Assembly: GCF_022201045.2 (NCBI RefSeq)
Contig: NC_068558.1
Location: 50,137,501 to 50,201,500, forward strand
Length of the DNA: 64,000 nt
Reading direction: 5' to 3'
Origin: Citrus sinensis
Lineage: Eukaryota > Streptophyta > Magnoliopsida > Sapindales > Rutaceae
Shown: piece by piece, positions 1 through 12,700 of the stretch
Layout: every line of letters begins with the position of its first letter
How positions within the stretch are numbered: position 1 is the first letter of the stretch
Program-made: the position numbers and the translations under genes
The notes under the pieces: generated by a model
What the model saw: the letters and a program-made list of their open reading frames with translations, nothing else
Database searches by the model: none
What the model was told of the DNA's origin: nothing

Positions 1-92
1 GTGCTGAAGAAAATGAAAGCATTTTGATAAGAAATGTAAAGAGTTTCAGATTTTGTTCTTTTTTGCTGTTTCAGACAGTTGAATGTTGGTAA
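1..92 (+). CDS. possible 3' end of an upstream gene (last two exons)
   Basis: One open frame runs from base 3 to base 35 and ends at a usable GTAAAG donor. A pyrimidine-rich stretch ending in TTTCAG (base 74) is followed by a short frame ending TVECW and a stop at 90-92. Joined in phase this gives an acidic tail, EENESILIRN plus TVECW. I do not recognise the protein, and the pieces are too short to judge coding character. The opposite strand at 154-351 also has an open frame with no support. Low confidence. Confidence 0.22.
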   Translation, partial: AEENESILIRNVKSFRFCSFLLFQTVECW

Positions 93-565
93 TATCAGCA
101 GGCAGTTCTGTGAGTCAGGGAGATAAGTGGGCGTTGAAAGTGATTAAATTTTGTCAACTATGAGTAATGTTGAAGGCTTTAAACACTTGACAACTACGGT
201 GGTGGAAGCAGCTAATTGTAAGCTCAATCAACTTCCTTACTGTTAAAGTGCTTTTGGCGGATGGGTCTTCAGTTTTCAGATACAGATCTTGTTCATTAAT
301 TGTACCTTCTCTCTGCATACTCGAATCCTTGTCTGTTTTCCAAAGGGTCACTAAAATGAAAATAGTGAGAGGCCAATAGGTATAGTCGTAGTATTCTAGA
401 ATTCAAACGTAGTACATCGAAATGACTTGCTATTGTGAGTTTTTACTTTTGATCCAGGAAGGGAAACTGTTGTTTTACTTTTGCCTAAAGCATTGTGTCC
501 AATGGTCACCTGTCTGCTTACTGTTTTGCAAACAATTAAAACTTTAGGATGATGATATCTTATGA

Positions 566-709
566 CAGGGCAAAATTATATTGCAACTGTGGTATGGTAC
601 TACAGTTGCTTTTAGCCGTTGGATCTACAGTTGTATAGTTACATTAATTGGATCTAATGACTGAAAGCAACTGTGATACCATACCATAGTTGCAACATAG
701 CTGGACCCC
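566..709. mobile_element. small hairpin MITE
   Basis: The sequence is an imperfect palindrome of about 144 bp. Its arms, TTGCAACTGTGGTATGG at 581 and the inverted copy ending at 695, match over about 45 bp and enclose a short loop. The outer ends (CAGGGCAAAATTATATTG and the inverse of CAGCTGGACCCC) are also similar, and both sides are flanked by TTATGA (560-565, 710-715). It is non-coding. The family is unassigned; end shape and flanks would suit a hAT-like MITE. Confidence 0.6.
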
Positions 710-1323
710 TTATGATAATATGAAAAGTTGAAAATGAGTAATGCTTTTTACAACCATTTAATATCCTTATAAAATCTCATTTTTTAACCAAAGTTGTATG
801 GTTAGAATAAATTACATAAAAGGATTATCATGAATTGAATTAAACACTTTTATAAAAATTATGAACCCTAACTATTTATAAATTTATAATATAATCGATT
901 TCTTCTTTTTTTGGATGAAATCAAAATAATTTTGAATCAATAAAGAGATGAATCACCTGATAATAAGATTATTATTTTTTTTTTTGAAAAAAAAAGAACG
1001 TTTGTGATTTAGTTACTTCAGTCTAGATAATAACAGAATTAATTAAAACTCTATTGTAATTTTTTTATTCTTTTTTGTAATTTCTGTCAAAGAAAGAATT
1101 ACAAATATAAAAAAGAGTGTTTCGTAAAAGTTTTTAAGGGGGTGGTGGAAGCGCAACCCTATGAAAATCTATACATTCATTTTGTGAACATGAATTTGGG
1201 GCCTGAGAGGGAATAACAAAGAGGCCCCCAAAGTGACCAAAGACATCTTATTTGAGATTTCGGATTTCATATTGTTACTCTAAATAATATCTTGACAGCG
1301 TCATCAAATATACTTGGAACATC

Positions 1324-2200
1324 TAGGGATGGCAATTGTACCCGCAAATCCGTAAACCCGCCCAAACCCACCCGACAAAACCCGCCCGTTGCGGGTAATT
1401 TTACCCGTTGCGGGCGGGTTTAGTATTATAAATTAAAACCCGCACATGGATGCGGGTGGGTTTGGTATTAACCTTATACCCGGTGGATACCCGCATGGAT
1501 ATCCACCAAACCCGCAATATTTTTTCCAAATATTTTTAATTTAATTTTAATATAAAAATGTATAAAGAAAATAATGTCATTAATCAAATTACCAAATAGC
1601 CAAAGACTCAAAGTTGTATATGTGTGTATGTGACCCATCTCCTATTCTAAAGTCATAACCTAAAGAAAATTAAAGGCATTTCCCTTCGAATTAGTATTTG
1701 AAAATATTAATCTTAATTATTATTATAGGCATTGTGTTGGATGTGTGCTTATGGTGGTGAATGAAATGAATATCTTCTCTTGGAGCTTGTTTTAAATGAT
1801 AATATGAAATGTAATTATTATTTTTAGATACTAGTTTATGTTTTTTAAATAGATTTGTATAATTTATACTTAAATTTGAGAATTTGTGTTGAATTGATGT
1901 GGAAATTTTAATTTTTCATTTACATTGTTTAAATATAAAATTGAGTATGTCATATGAAATTTGAGGTTATTATTATAAATTTATATATTAAACATTTGTG
2001 ATTTTAAATACGGAAACCCGCAAAAAATCCGCCGGATACCATTGCGGGTTTGGTAATTGTTAAAACCCGCTGCGGGTGGGTTTTTTTAAAAAAATTAGAA
2101 CCCGCTGCGGGTTGCGGGTGGGTTTGGTAATTCAAATTTTGTGCGGGTTTGGGTTTGGTAATGGCAAACCCGCTGCGGGCGGTGCCCATTGCCATCCCTA
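1324..2200. mobile_element. non-autonomous hAT-like element (ACCCGC-type subterminal repeats)
   Basis: The terminal inverted repeats are TAGGGATGGCAAT and ATTGCCATCCCTA. An exact 8-bp duplication, GGAACATC, flanks the element at 1316-1323 and 2201-2208, which is the hAT hallmark. Both ends carry dense arrays of a CCCGC/GCGGG motif (about 1340-1515 and 2015-2190) in opposite orientation, as expected for transposase-binding subterminal repeats. The interior is AT-rich with no transposase frame. Length 877 bp. Confidence 0.88.
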
Positions 2201-2358
2201 GGAACATCCCATTGCCACTATTCTTCTGAAAGGCAGGCGGGGTAAAGCAAAACTTGCCCTTTCTTCTTCTTCTTCTTTTTTTTTTCTTTTTCAGCGGTTG
2301 AAAATGCATTTGGCCTCTGATTGACAGATAAAAGGAAAAAGGACTGGTGAATTTCTCC

Positions 2359-3068
2359 TAGAGGTGGGCACGGTTCGGTTCGGTTCGAAATTAAGTAGAA
2401 CCGATTTAAATCGGTTATTTTATGAAAAGAACCGAATAAGAACCGAACTCAATAAGAACCGAACTCAAACGGTTCTTTTCGGATCGGTTCGGTTCGGTTC
2501 GGTTTTTTTGGTTCTGGGCCTATTGGGCCTATTTTTAATTTTTAATTTTTTAGCCCATTGGGCCTCATGAATGTAATAATTTTTTTCAACAATTAATTTT
2601 TCCTAATTTTATTACAAATATTAACAATAAATACAAAGTATTCAAAACACATTTTATCACTAATATCTTACTAACTATTAATAAGATACTCCCAAAATAT
2701 GAAATATTAAAATTTCAAAATACATAACCAAACTCCAATACTCCATCTATATAAACATAATCATAATATTATAAAGAGAAATAACACATGTTTGATTTGA
2801 ATAAAATCATGTTTGATTTGAATAAAATCATGTCTGATTTGAATAAAATTATTAACACATGTTTGATTTGAATAAAATCAAAAAATAATTCGGTTTTTCG
2901 GTTCGGTTTTTCGGTTCAGTTAAGTGAACCGAATACCGAACCGACATTTCGGTTTTTTTTACAAACGGTATATTCGGTTTTTTAAAAAAATAAAAACCGA
3001 ACCAAATTAAAAAAAACCGTCGGTTCGGTTCGGTTTTTTTAACACTACGGTTTTTTTGCCCACCCCTA
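2359..3068. mobile_element. non-autonomous hAT-like element (CGGTTC-type subterminal repeats)
   Basis: The ends TAGAGGTGGGCA and TGCCCACCCCTA are inverted repeats, and an exact 8-bp duplication ATTTCTCC lies at 2351-2358 and 3069-3076. The subterminal regions are arrays of CGGTTCGGTT at the left (2368-2510) and at the right (2890-3050). The centre contains a short tandem repeat of a TTTGATTTGAATAAAATCA unit (about 2788-2880). It has no coding capacity. Length 710 bp. It shares the terminal consensus of its neighbour at 1324 but a different subterminal motif. Confidence 0.88.
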
Positions 3069-3076
3069 ATTTCTCC

Positions 3077-3858
3077 TCTATTGAAAGATCCATTATCTAT
3101 GACGAAGGAAAGAATGTGCTAAATTGTACCATTAGTTGCACATATTCGTAAGTTATTTTTTTTTATAAAATGTGAATGGAGTAAAAAAAAGTTTCTCTGT
3201 AAGGGTTATTTATTTGAATATGTATTTTATAAAATTTAATATAATAATATAAGTCTCAGCTATGTATATATGATTATAAATATTAATATAATATTTATTA
3301 TAATAATAATTATAAATATTTGTATAATATAATAATCTAATATATAATTAATATTAAAAAAAAAGTTGCACATAGGAATCCCACACTCGCTTTGCTAAGG
3401 GCAATTGTCAGTTACCCATTAAATGCTTGGGCAACTAACATAGTTGCAATAGTTGCAAATTTCAATTGGGCAAAGTTAGACATGGAATGGGCTATGTATC
3501 TAACTAGAAAAATCATTAGATTAGAGGAATCTTGGGATAAATAATTCGTTGGAGGACCATGTTGAAAATTGAAATATTCAGTAATATAAAAAGAGAGGGA
3601 ATCTGGCAAATGTAGACGCCTGGAAGGCATGCAACTGATAATATTAAATTATTCAGGACCCTCGTTGAAATTGTACCTGCCAATGCCACTGTTATTGCAA
3701 TAGCATTTTTTAGTTGTTATCATTATCTCCGTGTTTCACTCATTCATGTCTCAAACCATTTTTGCTTCAAGCAAGCTGACTCTTCTTTATCTCAGTATCT
3801 CTCTCCAGTGATAAAGAAGAAGATAAGAGCCCAAGAAAACCCAAAAGAGAAAAAAAAA
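3077..3858. other. intergenic and 5' leader upstream of the E2 gene
   Basis: AT-rich spacer between the second hAT-like element and the E2 start codon. From about 3730 to 3858 the sequence is pyrimidine-rich and then purine-rich (CTCTCTCCAG, AAGAAGAAG), typical of a plant promoter-proximal region and 5' UTR. I see no other gene. Confidence 0.5.
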
Positions 3859-5796
3859 ATGTCTTCACCAAGCAAACGTCGAGAGATGGACTTGATGAAG
3901 CTGTTAGTAATCATTTATCAATCTTTTTCAATTATATTCATTTTCCTTGGTTGAAAGCTTTTTCTGATTTTTTTTTTTTTGCTTTTTTTTTCTTTGGTGG
4001 GGTTTGTTTGAATAGGATGATGAGCGATTACAAAGTGGAGATGATCAATGATGGCATTCAGGAGTTCTATGTACATTTTCAGGGACCTAATGAAAGTAAA
4101 TTCTTTAATACCCGCTTATTTATCTTTATTTTGTAATTTTTTCACTTTTTTAGTTGTTTTTTGTATTTTTTTGAGCTAGTTATGAAATTAACTTCATTGA
4201 GTTTGCGCGACGTATTTCGGCTTTCTTTCTTGATTTAGCTATGTTGACCATCTGTTGATGACTGTCTTTCCTGAGCTTGTATAATTAGAGAATACAGATG
4301 CTTTTTAATAACTAGATTCCATAGTCTTATGCAATTTTTATATTTTTCAAATTTGTATACTTTCCAATTGGCATAGTGTTTGAGTTTGTTCTTGATTACC
4401 AATTTTTAATTTCCTTCAGTATCAACCATTTCTGCCCTGCAAGTATTATTGAGTAATTGGCTACCTGAGTGCTTAGAAAAAATGTAGATTTACTGTTTCT
4501 GATAGTTCTCAATGGTTTTAATATTAATCTTGTTGTTGCTTTCTAATAGATTTTTTATTATTAATTTTTGAAAATGGCAGGTCCTTATCATGGAGGTGTA
4601 TGGAGGATAAGAGTTGAGCTGCCAGATGCTTATCCATATAAATCTCCCTCGATAGGCTTTGTCAATAAGATCTACCATCCGAACATTGATGAGATGTGGG
4701 TAATTGAATACTTAAAATTCTCTTATTTTCCATATCAGTAGTTCATTGCATTTATTTGCTTAGTGAGGATCGTTTGTGAGTTTTAAGCATCTTGTTGTTC
4801 TCTAATTTCAGGTCAGGCTCAGTTTGTTTGGATGTTATTAACCAGACCTGGAGCCCCATGTTTGGTAATGATGTTTATTAGTTGAGATAATAGGAAAGCA
4901 GCTTTCCAATTGTGTTTAGAGCCATTTCTTACAAAAAAAAAAACACCTTTTTGTTCCAGACCTAGTGAATGTGTTTGAAGTATTCCTGCCACAGCTTCTT
5001 CTTTATCCCAACCCATCAGACCCATTGAATGGTGAAGCTGCAGCACTGCTGATGCGTGATCGAGCTGCTTATGAACAAAGAGTTAAAGGTATTGAACACT
5101 TTCTTTATCATTCCTTGCAATGGCAATAAGCATGCACCTTAACTGAAAATTTGTTTCCACCGGTGCTTGCTAATTTTTCAATCTCTTTGCTGGTCTCCTT
5201 TCATTTCCTTCTTGCTGGATTTCATGTGCTGTAAATTTGATGTAAAATTTTCTTTCAATCATTATGTTTCTTGGGAACATTGGAAGTTTGACCTGGAACA
5301 GCTAATCTGCTTGAGATGATATTTTTGAGTTGTGTGTTTCATTCTCTGAATTAGTTGTGTGCTATGAAGGAACTAAGGGACTACCTGCATTTATTAAGAA
5401 TGAAACACCGTTGGACTTCGGAAATCTTGTTTCACCATCTGTAAATGTTATACATGGATGAAGCTTCTCTATGATGGATAAAAAGAATACTATATTTAAG
5501 CTTTATGGATAGGGCTCGATCTCTTGAGTCAATTTCTATATTGTTGTGGATCCATCTGTGAGATATGTTTTCTCCACTAGATGAAAACTCATCTAGCATG
5601 AAGGTGGTATAGTTTATTAATGCCTCATTGATACATTGTTTTGCTGTTGCAATTGTTTGTTCCAGAGTATAGAGAGAAATATGCCAAGGCAGAAGACATA
5701 GAAGCTGCCCCAGATGAAAACTCCAGTGACGAGGAGATGAGTGAAGATGAATACAATTCTAGTGATGATGCAATGGCTGGGAAAGCTGACCCGTAG
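3859..5796 (+). CDS. UBC6: E2 ubiquitin-conjugating enzyme, UBC4/5/6 group
   Basis: This gene encodes an E2 that accepts ubiquitin from E1 as a thioester and passes it to substrates with an E3. Six exons join in frame: 3859-3902, 4016-4095, 4581-4695, 4812-4864, 4960-5088 and 5666-5796 (552 bp, 183 aa). The start [15 protein letters not shown], the HPN motif (residues 74-76) and the catalytic cysteine C85 in SGSVCLDV are all visible. The acidic, serine-rich tail ([19 protein letters not shown]) ending in GKADP is typical of the plant UBC4/5/6 group, which is 183-187 aa in Arabidopsis. The exon 3 donor is GTGGGT inside a methionine codon. The gene converges on BRM, as UBC6 does in Arabidopsis, which is why I use that symbol; UBC4 or UBC5 remain possible on sequence alone. 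Confidence 0.95.
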
Positions 5797-6777
5797 CTGT
5801 TCATCTTGGGTTCTCAACAATTGTTATGTTGTATATCATGTTGCTAATTTCGTTTGCAATCTCAACTTGCATATAAAAAATAAAATTATAGAGCGGAATG
5901 AAACTCCAACCCATTGCTGTAGATGTTTGCTGGTAATGTTAAATTTCTCACTTTTATCGATGTAGATACTAAATAATTCACGATTATATTTTAGCACTGA
6001 GCTACATGTTACATTCGCAAACGAGGTGGTATCCTTTTCGTTCGTTTCGATAGGAGTTGCGGACCTATTTGAAAAACTATGCTCTTAACTAAGAAATTAT
6101 GAAAATTAGGGACCCGGATGTTATTTGCCGCACTCTCTAGAAAATTGTAAACCTTTTTATGGAAGCAGGTTCCACTTAACACGGTGAAAGCCTGAAAGGA
6201 CTGACAGTTGTTATAAGCACATATCAATTGATTAATCATCAACAGTCAATCCAGGAATAATTTGCGAATTCGAATTCCATTACTATGGGTCTGTATGTCA
6301 CAGTTTTGAATTACCAAAATTTTGCATGGAATTTCAAAGCATGGAAGGAATTCTAACAAGCGAACAAAATATTGAAAGATGGTGGCGGGCAAAGTTCTTG
6401 AGAGCTACAAAAAACTTATATTACATTGTTATTGTTTGGTTTAAGTCATTAGACTAATCAAATTCAAATGTAGGCAGAGGCTCAAAGAAATAATGACGTT
6501 AAAGCTCAGTAGATGAATCTTAAAATAACACTATTGAGGGGGCCGAGCAACTTAACCTGCAAGATGCAGGTATGAAACTACCGGATTCCAATAATGGATA
6601 AGCAGGTTTACAATGTCGAATCAAAGACCTACACTATGTTAACAGTATGAACTAACTGCACTTGTACAGGCCTGCCTGGAAGGGCTGGCTGCTTGTACAC
6701 TGCATTTTGTACCCAACAGCAACAATTTTTCCTTTTTTTCCCTAATTACAAAGACATTATCTATCCTCCAAACCAAT
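5797..6777. other. convergent 3' region between the E2 gene and BRM
   Basis: The stop codons of the E2 gene (+) and BRM (-) face each other across 981 bp. The stretch should hold both 3' UTRs and polyadenylation signals; AATAAA-like motifs occur just after the E2 stop (about 5878). No open frame here has a family signature. Confidence 0.6.
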
Positions 6778-9700
6778 TCATAATTGACTTGGCCGCCTTT
6801 TGCCAGCATCTGTTCTCAACCTCTTAACAGGATTTGCCCAACCAACAGCCCCGCTACCACCATTTGCTGGTTGAGCAGGCTGGTTGGCCCACCCATGCTG
6901 GTGGGTAGTTTGCTGAGTATGACGCATATCCTTAGGTACCAAACCTAGACCTGGACTTTTGATATTACGACCCAAGCTAGGTGGTGAGACAGGGCCAGAT
7001 ACAGATCTTGGCTTCACCACTGACTTTTCCCTGTCTTTTCTCTTCTTCTTGCAGATAACCAGCTCCCCTGGATGTGGAGAATCATCCGGCTGAGATTGCT
7101 CTCGACTACTGCCACTTCCACTTCCAAGCCTTGATTCCTTCTGTGGTATTTGGACTCTAATCCTACTGTCTTCACTAACAGGAACAGATCCACGTTGTGG
7201 TGGCTTTTGGGGAGGACTAGGACCAGGTTCCATCTCGTTTATTATCTTGTGCCTCTTACTTTGGCCAACAGTGGTTTGTCTTGGAGACGGCGTAGAGACA
7301 GAGGTAGATAGTGGGCCAGTGAAAGAGAGTGCACTTCTGGCTTCTCGAAAATCTGTATCCGGAAATGCAATCTTCAATAAATCGAAAAACAGATCATGAA
7401 CTTTCCTTGCTTCTGATCTAACCTGTAGAATATAGTCATATGTTAATATAAAACTATGAGGATAAAAAAACTTGCCCCATAACATTGTGCATTCATCTAA
7501 AGATACTATTAAAATGCAACTGTATGACAATAGTCATATGTTAATATACAACTAAGAGGATAGAAAACTTGCCCAATAACATCAGGCATTTATCTGAAAA
7601 TACTATTAAAATGCATCAGCAGGCATACAGATGTGCTAGTTACAATGAGCAACCATACCTCATGTGAAAAGCCATAAAACTGCATTGCACCCTTTAACAT
7701 AAACTGCACATCAGACACCAGCTCCATCACTCCATTATACTCTAGCCTGTCAACACGCTGATCAATCTTCCGTAAATCCAAAATATTATTTCCAGCTCCA
7801 CTCACGTAACCAGAAGTTTCAATTCTCTTCCACAAATCAGTTAGCAGGGGTACAATTTGATGCCCTTCTTTCTCGATTCTCCTTTGGAGCTTACTAATTA
7901 CATTCTTGCACTGTGGACATGAGAACTTTCAAGTTATTTCGCTATATGTAAAGCATGAACAGCGATGAATGAGCAAAGAAGACGAGGGGAAAAAAGAAGG
8001 TTATAAACAGTTAAGTTATTCTCTAATACACAGATTTGAAATTATACAACCATATCCTGACTCTTCTCTCTCACCCTGACAGGAAAAAAGACCTCTACTG
8101 TACCATCCCCAAAAAAAAAGGGACAATTGCTAGGAAAAGGAAAATGCTTAAAACCAGTATATCAGCCAATAATTCACCCGCATACTAGGACTTAGCTACT
8201 ACAACATTATTGAAAGAATTCCTAAGTGTGGCCTCAGAAAAATTTCCTTTTGAGCTACAGCAATCACATAAGTCTATCCTAAAAATAATAATAATAATAA
8301 CCAAATAAATAAATAAAATCAAATAAGAATAATGATATATACATCCCAAATTGTTTCCCAGCATTTCATCCCAAATTATGTCGCATTTGATGAGTCATTC
8401 ATCAAGTAGCTGCTAGATTTTCACAAGTTCCAATTGAATTATATCACTTCATCCACTTGATGAATGCTACATCATTTGGGATAATTTTGGGATGTCTAGC
8501 ACTACTCATCAAATAATGTGTTCGTACAAACATCTCTCTCTGAGTAACTGATTTAACATTCTTCACATAACAGATTCAATATATTCTTCTACGTAATATG
8601 AACGAAAACAGATAATCAGGAGAACGTAGTACAGTAGGAAGAGAAACTATAGCTACCACAAAAGATGGCCAGAAGCAACAAACTATCAAACATTCATCAT
8701 TATATGCACATAATATTCGTACCATACAAAAAGGCGCCACAAGTAGCTTCTTTAATGTCATACCATGAAATCTTAGTTTTCCCTTCCGCCAAGTTGGATT
8801 CACATATCAACACATCAGAACTGAATACCAAAAGTATGTTACATGTACTCTAGTGATCAAGATACCAAACAACAAATTCAAATAGGAACAGTTGTGAGAG
8901 AAAATCCCAATGTGCAGATTAACAAGGTAAAAGCATTGCCACAGATTCATAGAAAGACAACAAGGCTCCAGGTCAATTAAATCTACATTACTAATATAGA
9001 GAAGGAAGATTGGTAGAGAAATGATAGAAACAAAGACTAAGAAGAAAATCATAAACATTTCAAAAACCATAATGTAGCAGAGATACAGTACATACCCTCC
9101 TCTGGATGACATCAGACATCTTAGCACTAAAATTTGAGGAACCACTAGCATTCGCAATTTTCCCATCCCAACTTTCTTTGAAGTGATCAGCAGCATCTTC
9201 TGTATGACCAGGCATGCAATTCAATCGACCAGTTTTCAGTGAAGCACGCGACTTTGGGGCATTAGCTATTTTCCGTGAAGGTAAGTTCCGCCTACTTTTC
9301 GAAGATGGCTCACTTTGATCATGCCTGAGAGAATTGGATTCCCCGTGTGCTTTCATTTCAGTATCAGTCCTTAACTGTGCTGGATATTTGTTGTCCATTT
9401 GGAAGGGCAAGAGAGATGAATCACCGCGATGGAGAGGTGTGTCGGTGCAAGACCTCTCCTCTGGCCTTTCAACAGTATGACGGGGTCGAACTCGAATACT
9501 ACGCTTTCGTTTGATCTTAGGCTGCAAAACCTGTTCATCTTCACCTTCGTCACGATCATGAGTCCAACTTCCAGATTGCTGGTGGTCCATGTGAGAATCT
9601 CCAGATACTGCAATCTCTCCCTCTTCTAACTCATCTGGCTGGAGAAATGAACAAGACCAAAATTAACAGATGCACTTCACAATCTAATGAAAACAATAGT

Positions 9701-12700
9701 TAACAAAGAGTGGAACATACCATCCTCTTTGAAAGAGAACCTGGCCTAGCTTCTAATGCAGACAGAGACCCAAATTTCTGAGGGGAAACAGGAGATACTA
9801 TCTGTGTCAATCTTCGACTGTTCGAAGATGATCCTGAAGAACCAGCTTCCTCAACTACATGATTGTTTCTTGTGTTTTCTGAAGGCCGGAGATAGTCATA
9901 ACCACCTTCGCAAACTGGACCATCTTCTTCTGATTGGTCTTTGTTACTCGGTGGTGCCCCAACAGCACCACTGTATTCATCATCTTCAAACTCTCCAATT
10001 TCTCCCTCTTCTTCCTGCACAGGATATCCATTCCTCTCATCAGAGCTTGCTTCAGAATATTCTCCAATTTCATCATCAACTTCCTTGTAATTAGGATACT
10101 TTTTCCCCTTGGGTCCCCTTTTTCTTTCTGTTTCAATTTCACCAGAATCCACACCAATATTGCTACCAAACAAAATATTCTTTGATGGCTTTTTGGATAA
10201 ATTAGCAATAGTAGCATTCACTTCCTTTGTACTGGCTCGAAGCCACTTCGGTACCTGGTCATATCTTGTCATCTCCTCAATCCAACCAAACTCTTCATCC
10301 ATTTGATCAAACAATTCTACTTCATCTTCACTTCTAGCAATCATCCGATTTACCTCCTGCAGTGATGGAACATCATGCACAGTTTCTTGGTACCTTTCCT
10401 CATCATGTAATAATGTCTCCAAAGTCATACGCCTCTCTTCATGAGTTGTTCTCTGATCAAATCGTCCAGCATTGATGACCTCATCAGCCATGTCAATCTT
10501 ATACTGCTGAATGTTATTCCTTATGAGGCCCTCAATAGATCCAATATATCGATCCTTACCTGCAAGATCATCCTCTAAATCAACTGTACCTCCACTTCTT
10601 AGTTCATCCTCTTTTTGGTGACTCGAAATTTTGTCAACAACTGCTTCCATATAAATGACCTTAACTTCTCTTTTCTGTCCAATGCGGTGGGCTCTAGCAA
10701 CTGCCTGTTCCTCATTTTTTGGGTTAGGATCGGGATCATAAATGATGACTGTGTCAGCAGACTGAAGATTAAGACCACGTCCAGCGGCACGAATACTAAG
10801 CAGGAATATAAAGCAGTCTGAATCATGGCTATTAAAGTCCACAATAGCTGATTCACGATCTTCTAAACTAGTAGTTCCATCAATTCGCCTGTACACAAGT
10901 TGCCGCCATTGTAGATATTCCTCCAGGATATCAAGAAGCTTGGTCATGGTGCTAAACAGCAGTACTCTATGCCCCGTTCTCTGAAGTTTTATAAGGATCC
11001 TATCCAGGATCCATAATTTCCCACATGATTTTACAAGAAAATCTTTGGATAAGTCACTGAAATATGGATAGTTTAGCAAAGGATGATTGCAAGTTTTACG
11101 AAGCTCCATACATCTGTTATTAAGAGTTTTATACACCTTGGCCTGGTATATGGGATTTTTTTGAACCCTTCTCTTCTCATCTTCAGGATCAACCCGAAGA
11201 GTACCAGTGGCTTTGATCCAATCATAAATAGCACTCTGAATAGCTGACATTCTACACCTTAAAACTATTGAGACCTGCAATCCAGAAATGGTATTACATG
11301 TCAGGAACTCAAAGGAGGGGATCCACAGGGGTAGAACAACATTAGAGCCCTTAGTCTATCCATTTAATTGCAATTTTTATGTTTTCTCTTCTGACATCTT
11401 AACCCCAATTTGAACAAGTGGCTCTACAACTATTATTTCTTGTTTCTGACATTTTGGCTCCTGTTGTTACATTTGACCATCTTATTTCTTACATTTTTAA
11501 AATTTTTCTACCCACGACCACACCCCAAAAAGGGGGGGAAGGTAAAGAAATCCGGTTCCTCCCCTGATGAGCCAATGGGATTGCAAATATAGCATACCTT
11601 GGGTGGAAGGGAACCTTCGACATCTTCAACACGGCGTCTGAGCATAAAAGGCTCCAATATTTGATGAAGTCGGTGGATAATGATAACTTTCTTTTCAGTC
11701 TCAAGCCAGTCATCATCTGCATTATGTGTAGGACCTTCCTTTTGAAATGGTTGTGAAAACCAATCATGGAATGCTTTCCGATTATCAAACACTTCAGGAA
11801 GAAGTAGATTTAAGAGTGACCAAAGTTCCTTTAAATCATTCTGCAAAATCAAAAGCACCCGGCACTCAGTTAAACACATTGAGTATCTTTAAGCACCAAT
11901 CGCAAATAAAGATTAATTGAGAGCTATCTTAACAGACCTGTAAAGGCGTCCCTGTAAGAAGCAAGCGCCTCTGGCAACGATATCTATCAAGGTCACGGGC
12001 CAAAACTGATTCTCTGTCTTTCATTCTTTGTGCTTCATCAATTATGATATACTTCCAATCAACTTTTGACAGTTTTGAGCGGTCATACATGATGAACTCA
12101 TAAGTTGTCACAAGGACATTAAATTTCAGGGCAGCGACCTCCTATAGAAAGCACCGTAGAGTAAAATTCAGTACCTTCACAAAATCTCCGGTATTGGGAA
12201 AAAATGCAAATATGTGCCACTAACCTGAGAAAACAACCTTGACCGTTGATCCTTTGCACCAACATAATAAATGCATGATACAGATGGCAGCCACTTATGC
12301 AACTCACTCTGCCACATGGACATAGTTAGCCACTTTTGGAAGTACTGGGAATAGTCAGACCACGCAATGAAAAGAAACTAACCTTCCAATTCACCAATAC
12401 AGCATTAGGGACAATTATAAGATGAGGGCCATAGTTCCCTTTAAATTCCATCAAATAAGCTATCAGTGCCATCACCTGCAGAGGAAATAAAATAATTAGA
12501 AATGCCAACTAAGATTCAATATGCTGCCTTAAAATATTATAGTTAATTCTCCTTATAACAAAAGCAAAGCACTTATTTATAAATTTACTCTAGTATCTGT
12601 CACACTATTTAAAAAGAAAAAGCTCCGTATCCACAGAAGAGTCTCTCATGTATGAACTAATAGACCCTGACGTAAGTATGCACTCAAAACTAGAAATACA

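Noticed and set aside
2004-2309. 101-aa minus-strand frame
   Set aside because: It is formed by hAT subterminal repeats plus a TTC microsatellite; low complexity and no family pattern.
9756-10306. + strand frames of 65-112 aa
   Set aside because: They are antisense to BRM exon 11, whose coding sense is certain.
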